DNA from: Nostoc parmelioides FACHB-3921 | Lineage (GTDB): Bacteria > Cyanobacteriota > Cyanobacteriia > Cyanobacteriales > Nostocaceae | Length of the DNA: 64,000 nt | Reading direction: 5' to 3' | Assembly (NCBI RefSeq): GCF_014696625.1 | Contig: NZ_JACJQL010000029.1 | Location: 1-64,000 of the forward strand | In this document: positions 27,049 to 33,890 of the stretch, piece by piece | Layout of the letters: every line of letters begins with the position of its first letter | Position numbering within the stretch: position 1 is the stretch's first letter | Notes under the pieces: generated by a model | The model's database searches: none | Told to the model about the DNA's origin: nothing | What the model saw: the letters and a program-made list of their open reading frames with translations, nothing else | Program-made: the position numbers and the translations under genes

Positions 27049-27624
27049 GACAAAAATCATCCCACTAATCAGCAACGCCTGATTCAAAATAGTGCGATCG
27101 CATATTAATATTCAAGTCATACCAATTTGAAAAAATAATTCGACAGATATACAGCCCCAAACGCTTATCCTGTCTTGATTCTTAATTTTGAATTTTGAAT
27201 TTTGAATTTTGAATTGGTATCACTTCACTCCAATTCAAAATTAAAAATTTTGATAAATTTTTTATTACTGATATAAGGGGCTTACAGAGTAAAAAATATC
27301 CAAATGTAGGGTGCGTCAGTATGAATAATTTCTGATTATAGTTAGGTTATATCGCCCTGACGCACTCTACCAAACTGAACAATAACTATAATTCAGATTT
27401 TGTTTACATAGCTAAATATATACGGTTTAATCAATCACCGCTTTTTTACATTTCTTATCTCTATGTATCTTTTCCGACTGTTAGACTGTTAGCGCAAGCA
27501 GTAAGTAATTTGTAGTTAGTAATTAGTAATGTCTTAAATTAAGGAATGTAAATAATTAATTACTTAGCTTAAAAAATATATCGACTATAATTTTGATGAT
27601 TCCAGGGAATCAAAGAGGATTGTT
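27049..27624. other. Repeat-filled spacer before the phytochrome gene
   Basis: 576 bases: AATTTTG heptamers (27183-27215) facing an inverted AATTCAAAATT unit (27231-27245), then repeat B copy 1 (27291-27405), then AT-rich DNA with GTTAGTAATTAGTAATG repeats. The phytochrome promoter must lie in the last 200 bases; AGAGGA precedes its ATG. No gene is supported. Confidence 0.65.
27291..27405. repeat. MITE-like repeat B, copy 1
   Basis: Left arm AAAAAATATCCAAATGTAGGG, centre GTGCGTCAGTATGAATAATT to CGCCCTGACGCAC, right arm CTCTACCAAACTGAAC. The inner TGCGTCAG/CTGACGCA arms form a hairpin. Homologous copies are at 46977-47119 and 63484-63632. Copies 1 and 3 share arm order; copy 2 is reversed relative to its centre. 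Confidence 0.75.
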
Positions 27625-29922
27625 ATGAGAATAGACTTAGAATCACCCAATATTAATGTTACTAGTTTAAAAGAAGCGCCAATTCATCTTTCCGGACAGA
27701 TTCAACCACATGGTGTGCTTTTGGTTTTAGAAGAGCCTGATCTGAAAATATTACAAGTGAGCAACAATACTTGGGGTATTTTGGGTATCAAGACTGAAGA
27801 TATATTACAGAAAAAATTAGAAGACTTACTCGATTCATTCCAAATAGAACGGATTCAAACAGGCTTATCTTCTGGAAATCTGGAATTTATTAACCCTACC
27901 AAAATTTGGATCAGAAAAAAGGGGGATGATTACGCAGTATTTGATGCAGTTTTTCATCGCAATACGGAAGGCTTTTTGATTCTGGAGTTAGAACCGGCAA
28001 TTACTCAAGAAAATATCCCATTTTTAAGCTTCTATCATCTGGCTAAAGCTTCAATAAATCAGTTGCAGAAAACAGCTAATCTGCGGGATTTTTGTCAGAT
28101 AATTGTCCAAGAAGTCCGCAAAGTTACCGATTTTGATCGGGTAATGTTATATAAGTTCGATGATGATGGACATGGTTCAGTCATCGCGGAAGAAAAACTA
28201 GACAGCCTAGAACCATACTTAGGACTGCATTATCCAGAATCTGATATACCTAAACCAGCCAGAAAATTATTTATTTCTAATTCCATCCGGGTGATTCCCA
28301 ATGCTCAGGCTCAAGCTATACAGATGATACCATCTGTAAATCCAGTGAGCGATCGCCCGGTTGATTTAACTAACTCAATTCTCAGAAGTGCGGCGAACTG
28401 TCACCTGGAATATCTACATAATATGGGTGTCGGTGCTTCCTTAACTATTTCCTTAATTAAAGACAATAAACTGTGGGGATTAATTGCTTGTCACCATCTT
28501 TCAGCCAAATATGTTTCCTATGAATTGCGGAAAGCCTGCGAATTTTTGGGACGGGTGATATTTGCGGAAATCTCCGCCAGGGAAGAAACAGAAGATTACG
28601 ATTATCGGATGAATCTGACCCATATTCAATCACTCTTGGTTGAATATATGTCCCAAGAAGATAACTTTGTTGATGGTTTAGTTAAGCATCAGCCGAATCT
28701 TTTAGATTTAACCAGCGCCCAAGGTGCGGCTGTCTGTTTTGGCGACCATTGTACATTAATCGGTGAGACTCCCAAAGCAGAAGATTTAGTTTTCTTAGTC
28801 CAGTGGTTGAAGAACAACGTCGAGGAAGAAGTTTTCTACACTGATTCCTTACCGCAAGTTTATCCAGATGCGGAAAGATATAAAAATGTCGCCAGTGGTT
28901 TGTTAGCGATTCCTATTTCCCAACGGAATTATGTTTTGTGGTTTCGACCGGAAGTAATTCAAACTGTAAACTGGGGTGGTGACCCTAATCAGCCCTTTGA
29001 AGTTAATAAGTTAGATGGGAATGTGCGTCTGTGTCCCCGCAAATCCTTTGAGTTGTGGAAAGAAACAGTCCGCCTCACTTCTTTACCTTGGCGATATGTG
29101 GAAATTAAAGCGGCGTTAGAATTGCGGAAAGCAATTGTGAATATCGTTCTGCGCCAAGCCGATGAGTTGGCGCAGTTAGCGCAGGATTTAGAACGTTCCA
29201 ACGCCGAACTGAAAAAGTTTGCCTATGTTGCATCCCATGACTTACAAGAACCGCTCAATCAAGTAGCGAATTATGTGCAGTTGTTGGAGATGCGCTATCA
29301 AGATGAACTAGATGCAGATGCCAACGAATTTATCACTTTTGCCGTCGAGGGTGTAAGCTTGATGCAGACCTTAATTGATGACGTTTTGGCGTATTCTAAA
29401 GTAGATACACAAGCGATCGCTTTTCAACTAACAGAAGTAGAAAAAGCATTGGATAAGGCTTTGGGTAACTTGCGCCAACGTATCGCCGAAACAGGCGCGG
29501 CAATTACTCACGACCCTTTACCAACGGTAATGGCTGGTAGTACCCAACTCATGCAGCTATTCCAGAATTTGATAGCCAACGCCATTAAATTCCGCAGTCA
29601 GGAAGCGCCGCAAATTCATATAGGTGCAGAAAGGCTAGAAGACGAATGGCTATTCTCCGTCAGAGATAATGGGATTGGTATTGACCCCCAATTTAGCGAT
29701 CGTATTTTCGTAATTTTCCAACGCTTACACACGCGGGACGAGTATCATGGTACAGGTATGGGTCTAGCAATCTGTAAGAAAATTATCGAATGTCACCGGG
29801 GACGAATCTGGGTAGAGTCACAACTTGGTGAAGGTGCTACCTTCTACTTTACGATACCAGTTGGAGGTCGAGAGCGTGAGCGTAGAAACGGAAGAAAAAC
29901 ACAAAACAATCTTTTTAGTTGA
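27625..29922 (+). CDS. Phytochrome photoreceptor histidine kinase (Cph1/AphA type)
   Basis: 765-residue red/far-red photoreceptor kinase. PAS (about 20-125), GAF (about 140-315), PHY (about 325-505), DHp (about 525-600) and HATPase (about 635-750). The GAF domain has Cys259-His260 in SAANCHLEYL, the same numbering as Synechocystis Cph1, so it should bind phycocyanobilin; Asp207 is in YPESDIP. The N-terminal Cys of bacteriophytochromes is absent (VTSLKEAPIH). The PHY tongue has PRKSF at 470-474. The phosphorylated His is about 537 (FAYVASHDLQEP). The chromophore derives from the biliverdin made by heme oxygenase such as the one at 939. The regulator gene overlaps its end by 47 bases. Confidence 0.95.
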   Translation: MRIDLESPNINVTSLKEAPIHLSGQIQPHGVLLVLEEPDLKILQVSNNTWGILGIKTEDILQKKLEDLLDSFQIERIQTGLSSGNLEFINPTKIWIRKKGDDYAVFDAVFHRNTEGFLILELEPAITQENIPFLSFYHLAKASINQLQKTANLRDFCQIIVQEVRKVTDFDRVMLYKFDDDGHGSVIAEEKLDSLEPYLGLHYPESDIPKPARKLFISNSIRVIPNAQAQAIQMIPSVNPVSDRPVDLTNSILRSAANCHLEYLHNMGVGASLTISLIKDNKLWGLIACHHLSAKYVSYELRKACEFLGRVIFAEISAREETEDYDYRMNLTHIQSLLVEYMSQEDNFVDGLVKHQPNLLDLTSAQGAAVCFGDHCTLIGETPKAEDLVFLVQWLKNNVEEEVFYTDSLPQVYPDAERYKNVASGLLAIPISQRNYVLWFRPEVIQTVNWGGDPNQPFEVNKLDGNVRLCPRKSFELWKETVRLTSLPWRYVEIKAALELRKAIVNIVLRQADELAQLAQDLERSNAELKKFAYVASHDLQEPLNQVANYVQLLEMRYQDELDADANEFITFAVEGVSLMQTLIDDVLAYSKVDTQAIAFQLTEVEKALDKALGNLRQRIAETGAAITHDPLPTVMAGSTQLMQLFQNLIANAIKFRSQEAPQIHIGAERLEDEWLFSVRDNGIGIDPQFSDRIFVIFQRLHTRDEYHGTGMGLAICKKIIECHRGRIWVESQLGEGATFYFTIPVGGRERERRNGRKTQNNLFS

Positions 29923-30322
29923 GGACAATAAAGCCGATATCCGCCTCATCCAAGAAGCATTTAAAAATAGCCAATTGCCACACGAAGTGGTAACAGTTAG
30001 AGATGGTATGGACGCAATGGCCTATCTGCGCCGGGAAGGAGAGTATACCCATGCACCGCGTCCAGACCTCATTCTCTTGGATTTAAACCTACCCAGAAAA
30101 GATGGTAGAGAAGTACTGGCGGAAATCAAAGCCGACCCAGTACTTAAACGGATACCGGTAGTAGTTCTCACAACATCCAGAAACGAAGACGACATTTTTC
30201 ACAGCTACGACCTACACGTAAACTGCTACATCACCAAATCCCGCAACCTCACCCAACTTTTCCAAATCGTCAAAGGAATAGAAGAGTTTTGGCTCTCTAC
30301 CGTCACTCTACCACCGGAGTGA
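29876..30322 (+). CDS. Rcp1/RcpA-type response regulator of the phytochrome
   Basis: 148-residue single-domain receiver, the phospho-acceptor of cyanobacterial phytochromes. Acidic pair in FLVEDNKADIRL, phospho-Asp in LILLDLNLPRKDG, Thr in VVLTTS and a Lys in CYITKS. The ending helix IVKGIEEFWLSTVTLP matches Rcp proteins. A GTG at 29876 with GGAGG eight bases upstream gives the normal length; longer in-frame starts would lie deeper in the phytochrome gene. It overlaps that gene by 47 bases in another frame, so translation is coupled. It has no output domain. Confidence 0.93.
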   Translation: MSVETEEKHKTIFLVEDNKADIRLIQEAFKNSQLPHEVVTVRDGMDAMAYLRREGEYTHAPRPDLILLDLNLPRKDGREVLAEIKADPVLKRIPVVVLTTSRNEDDIFHSYDLHVNCYITKSRNLTQLFQIVKGIEEFWLSTVTLPPE

Positions 30323-30360
30323 GGGCGATGAAAAAGCACGGGAGCAGGGGAGAAAATTAT

Positions 30361-30401
30361 TAAATTTTAAATTTTAAATTTTGAATTTTGAATTTTGAAT
30401 T
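30361..30401. repeat. AATTTTA/AATTTTG heptamer array
   Basis: Three AATTTTA and three AATTTTG units in tandem, the reverse-strand form of the AATTCAA array, between the Rcp-type gene and the hybrid kinase gene. Confidence 0.8.
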
Positions 30402-30447
30402 GATTACTCCCCATTCACTACTTTCAAGGGGGTAAAACCAGAAAATT

Positions 30448-31608
30448 ATGGTTGGACACTCAGTCAGGATTTTATTAATCGAGGATAGCCTCGCAGAAGC
30501 TAGGTTATTACAGGAATATTTGCATCAAGCTGAGTCCAAACAATTTGTTCTGGTTCATGTGACGCGATTACAGGAAGCACTCAATGAACTCAAACAGACC
30601 AGCTACGATGTGATTTTGTTAGACCTCACCCTACCGGATAGCCAAGGATTATCATCTCTACCCAGATTAATAGGACTCGCTCCCAGCGTACCGATTGTTG
30701 TCTTAACAAATACTAACGATGAAGACTTAGCCATTGAAGCAGTCAGACAGGGAGCGCAAGATTATTTAGTTAAGCGACAGGTAAATGTTCATGTCTTGGT
30801 TCGTGCTGTATGTTATGCAATCGAGCGTAAGCAAGCATTAGAAACATTACGTACCATGAATACAACCTTAGAAAACCGGGTGGAAGAACGCACGGCTGAA
30901 TTGGTAAAAGCACAAGAAATTAACCAGTTTAAATCTGAGTTTGTTTCTATGCTCTCCCATGACATTCGTAATCCCCTCAATACTATTTTGCTAGCTGCTG
31001 GATTGTTGCAAAACAATGAAGACAAATTAACCCAAGAGAAAAAACGTTCTCATTTACAAATGATTCGTTCCGCCATTAAAAATATGGCACAGCTATTAGA
31101 TGAAGTATCATTAATAGGTAAAGCTGAATCAGGTAAACTCCAGTGTGAACTTATCGCTATAGATTTGGAAGCATTCTGTCGCCAATTAGTAGCAGAAGCG
31201 CAATTAACTATAGGCGAGAAGCAGCTAACTGTAATTTTTACCTGTAATAAAACATTTGATGAAGCCTTATTAGATGAAACTTTACTGCGTCACATTTTAG
31301 GTAACGTACTAGGTAACGCTATTAAATATTCCCTTCCCGGCGGTATAATCCACTTTGAATTGACTGCTAATAATCATGCAGTCATGCTTAAAATTCAAGA
31401 TTGCGGCATTGGTATTTCTCCAGCAGACCAAAAGAACTTATTTCAATCATTCCATCGTGGGGAAAATGTAGGAGGAATAGCAGGTACTGGTTTAGGGCTA
31501 GCTATTGTTAAAAAATGTGTTGATGCTCACGGTGGTGAAATTATCGTTAATAGTGAGGTTGGGGTTGGTACAACGTTTACTATCATCTTGCCATTAATCG
31601 ATTTTTAA
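30448..31608 (+). CDS. Receiver-histidine kinase hybrid
   Basis: 386 residues with the receiver at the N-terminus: LLIEDSLAEARLL acidic residues, phospho-Asp in VILLDLTLPDSQG, and VVLTNTNDED (about residues 8-125). A coiled coil (TLENRVEERTAELVKAQE) follows, then DHp with His in FVSMLSHDIRNPLN (about residue 171) and HATPase motifs NVLGNAIKYS, IQDCGIGIS and GTGLGLAIVKK. It lies 125 bases after the phytochrome regulator in the same direction and could receive phosphate from the phytochrome pathway and pass it on. No sensor domain of its own is present. Confidence 0.92.
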   Translation: MVGHSVRILLIEDSLAEARLLQEYLHQAESKQFVLVHVTRLQEALNELKQTSYDVILLDLTLPDSQGLSSLPRLIGLAPSVPIVVLTNTNDEDLAIEAVRQGAQDYLVKRQVNVHVLVRAVCYAIERKQALETLRTMNTTLENRVEERTAELVKAQEINQFKSEFVSMLSHDIRNPLNTILLAAGLLQNNEDKLTQEKKRSHLQMIRSAIKNMAQLLDEVSLIGKAESGKLQCELIAIDLEAFCRQLVAEAQLTIGEKQLTVIFTCNKTFDEALLDETLLRHILGNVLGNAIKYSLPGGIIHFELTANNHAVMLKIQDCGIGISPADQKNLFQSFHRGENVGGIAGTGLGLAIVKKCVDAHGGEIIVNSEVGVGTTFTIILPLIDF

Positions 31609-31628
31609 ATGTTTGATATTTCCTATAT

Positions 31629-31718
31629 ATAGTCGTAGCCAGATAGATTAGGACACCAAGCTAAGATCAAACCCTGACAACACAAAGCTTTCAAGCCTGT
31701 CAACCGTCAACAGCTATT
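31629..31718. repeat. Dispersed repeat C, copy 2
   Basis: AGTCGTAGCCAGATAGATTAG, GACACCAAGCTAAGATCAAA and the end GTCAACCGTCAACAGCTAT match 10894-11003. It lies immediately upstream of the LD-carboxypeptidase gene, with copy 3 immediately downstream in the same orientation. Confidence 0.75.
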
Positions 31719-31772
31719 TCTCCCACTACTAAGCTGAGTACAGCTATGATGGGGGTTTCCTAGAGGTGTGAG

Positions 31773-32858
31773 ATGAATATCAAGCGTCGGCAATTTCTGA
31801 AAACTTGCGGATTAGCTACTGTAGCTACTCAGATTCCTCTACTTACTGTTCAAGGTGAGGAACCGTCTTCTCTACAAGACGCTACACGTAGCTTGCTTCT
31901 CCGGAAGAGTAGGAGCAACAATCTGTCATCGTCAAACACTATCATCAAGCCACAACGGTTACAAGTAGGCGATACGGTGGGATTAATTGCGCCGGCTGGT
32001 ACCTTTGAGCCTCGATACATAGAAATAGTGCAGCAACATCTGACTAACTTGGGATTAAAAACTAAGATGGGAAGACATATTTTAGACCGTTATGGTTATT
32101 TAGCAGGTAAAGATGCTGACCGCGCCAAAGATGTAAATGATATGTTTGCAGATGATTCGGTGCAAGCAATTCTGGCTATGCGTGGGGGTTGGGGTTGCAA
32201 TCGGATTTTACCCCTACTCAATTACCCTTTGATTCATTCCCATGCCAAAATTCTCATGGGTTATAGCGATATTACTTCTTTATTATTAGCTATAAATGCC
32301 CGCAGTCGTATTTTCACTTTTCACGGGCCTGTGGCTACATCCACCTGGACATCCTTTATGCTGGAGTATCTGAAGCGTATTTTGTTTGATGCAGAAGCAG
32401 TAACATTAGAAAACACTGATTCTCCTGAAGGAAAAGTACAAACAATCACACCGGGAAAAGCTCAAGGTCAACTTATAGGTGGGAATTTATCAGTTTTATC
32501 TGCGATGGTTGGTTCTCCCTATCTACCTGCTTGGCAAAATAGAATTTTATTCTTGGAAGATGTCAATGAGGATATTTATCGCGTAGATAGGATGTTAACA
32601 CAGTTAAAAAATGCTGGAATACTATATAGAATTTCTGGTTTTATATTTGGTCAATGTACTGACTGTAAGCCAACTAATGAAAAATCATTGACTTTAATGG
32701 AAGTATTACAAGACCATATCATTCCTTTAAAAATACCTGCTTGGTATGGTGCAATGATTGGTCATATTCAAGATAAATTTATTTTACCGATTGGCGCAAA
32801 TGTGGAAATTGATGCTGATGCTGGAACCATACAATTATTAGAGGCGGCAGTCAATTGA
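31773..32858 (+). CDS. LD-carboxypeptidase (S66 family), Tat-exported
   Basis: 361 residues. The N-terminus KRRQFLKTCGLATVATQIP is a twin-arginine signal, so the enzyme acts in the periplasm, unlike the cytosolic LdcA of E. coli. S66 motifs: VGLIAPAG near residue 70, MRGGWGCNRILP (about 136-147), the nucleophile Ser in GYSDITS (about 166), Glu in LEDVNEDIYRVDRML and His in WYGAMIGHIQDKF. It trims the terminal D-Ala from muropeptide tetrapeptides by cutting L-Lys/meso-DAP-D-Ala bonds. Residues about 33-48 (LQDATRSLLLRKSRS) are encoded by repeat-like DNA (31871-31916), forming a spacer after the signal. Repeat C copies flank the gene on both sides. Confidence 0.9.
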   Translation: MNIKRRQFLKTCGLATVATQIPLLTVQGEEPSSLQDATRSLLLRKSRSNNLSSSNTIIKPQRLQVGDTVGLIAPAGTFEPRYIEIVQQHLTNLGLKTKMGRHILDRYGYLAGKDADRAKDVNDMFADDSVQAILAMRGGWGCNRILPLLNYPLIHSHAKILMGYSDITSLLLAINARSRIFTFHGPVATSTWTSFMLEYLKRILFDAEAVTLENTDSPEGKVQTITPGKAQGQLIGGNLSVLSAMVGSPYLPAWQNRILFLEDVNEDIYRVDRMLTQLKNAGILYRISGFIFGQCTDCKPTNEKSLTLMEVLQDHIIPLKIPAWYGAMIGHIQDKFILPIGANVEIDADAGTIQLLEAAVN

Positions 32859-32892
32859 AAAAGCCTAATTCTGAATTAATTCTTACTATTTA

Positions 32893-32968
32893 TAAATTAG
32901 AACATCAAGCTCAGATAAAATCCTAACAACACAAGGCTTTCCATTATGTTAAACGTCAACAGCCATAC
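32893..32968. repeat. Dispersed repeat C, copy 3 (diverged)
   Basis: TAAATTAGAACATCAAGCTCAG, ATAAAATCCTAACAACACAAG, GCTTTCC and AACGTCAACAGCCAT align with copies 1 and 2 in the same orientation but with more changes. It is located between the LD-carboxypeptidase and GalU-like genes. Confidence 0.65.
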
Positions 32969-32996
32969 CATAAATATACAGGTGTTTAAACGCAAG

Positions 32997-33878
32997 CTAT
33001 ATAAAATCAATCAATGTCTGGTGATAAGTATTTGGTAGACCCGTATCAAAACATTTACCTTTCACCACATATCCTTTCATTCCTTCTACTTGACACAATT
33101 TATCTAAACAATTTGTTAACTGAAATTCACCGCGATCGCGTAAATTTTGGTTTATACTTTCTGCTAAGAATTCAAATATTTTTGGTGTGAGCAAATACAA
33201 GCCAAAAACACATAAAAACTCATCTTCTGCCATACCTTCTACCCGCAAATACTCACGAGCATAATCAATACTGGGTTTTTCTGCAAGTTGCGTTATTTCC
33301 AAAATAGAATGAAACTCTTGCCACAATCCTGTGACACATCCGGCTTTGTTAATTATCGCTGCTGGCATTATAGTTAAGCCAACAACACTTTGATGAACTT
33401 GTGCATAAATCTCTACAACTTGTTGAGCGCAAGTTTTTTTTATGTCGGATTTATAAACATGATCACCTAACATTAATAAAAACGGTTCATTTCCTACCCA
33501 ATCTTTGGCACAAAATACTGCATGGCCATATCCTTCTTGTTCTGATTGTGTCAACAAAACAACTTTCTGTCCCAACTCTTGCAAGTATTGACTATATTCT
33601 TGATTTTGTGGCGAAAGTTTTTGTAAAAGTTCTGGTGCGGGTGGATTTTTAAATAAATCAGCAAAAACTCCTATATCATCAGGCTGTACAACAATACCAA
33701 TTTCTGTGATTCCTGCACTAATAGCTTCTTCCACAATAGCTAAAATTACAGGCTTTGCTCTACCATCTTGATCAATAATTGGGAATAGTTCTTTTTTCAC
33801 AACTTTAGTAGCTGGAAATAATCTAGTACCAAAACCAGCAGCCGGAATCACGGCTTTTCTTACTTTATTAATTTGCAT
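32997..33878 (-). CDS. galU: UTP-glucose-1-phosphate uridylyltransferase (GalU-like)
   Basis: 293-residue sugar-nucleotide pyrophosphorylase. GGxGTRxxPxTK signature: IPAAGFGTRLFPATKVVKKELFP (here split by the AAGFGTR and KELFPI elements, residues about 12-34). Also QSEQEGYGHAVFCAKDW, LMLGDHVYKS with the metal-binding Asp, and AEKPSIDYAREYL. It makes UDP-glucose for glycolipids and polysaccharides. It starts only 12 bases after the stop of the upstream MASE1 kinase gene and so is co-transcribed with a sensor kinase, an uncommon pairing. Its exact sugar specificity is not proven by motifs. Confidence 0.85.
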   Translation of the reverse strand: MQINKVRKAVIPAAGFGTRLFPATKVVKKELFPIIDQDGRAKPVILAIVEEAISAGITEIGIVVQPDDIGVFADLFKNPPAPELLQKLSPQNQEYSQYLQELGQKVVLLTQSEQEGYGHAVFCAKDWVGNEPFLLMLGDHVYKSDIKKTCAQQVVEIYAQVHQSVVGLTIMPAAIINKAGCVTGLWQEFHSILEITQLAEKPSIDYAREYLRVEGMAEDEFLCVFGLYLLTPKIFEFLAESINQNLRDRGEFQLTNCLDKLCQVEGMKGYVVKGKCFDTGLPNTYHQTLIDFI

Positions 33879-33890
33879 AAATTAATATTT

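Noticed and set aside
29825..29875. Longer start for the Rcp-type regulator
   Set aside because: The GTG at 29876 has GGAGG at good spacing and gives the normal receiver length; upstream codons are the phytochrome C-terminus in another frame.
27625..29922. Biliverdin-binding bacteriophytochrome
   Set aside because: The N-terminal Cys is missing and the GAF Cys259 is present, which indicates a PCB-binding Cph1-type protein.
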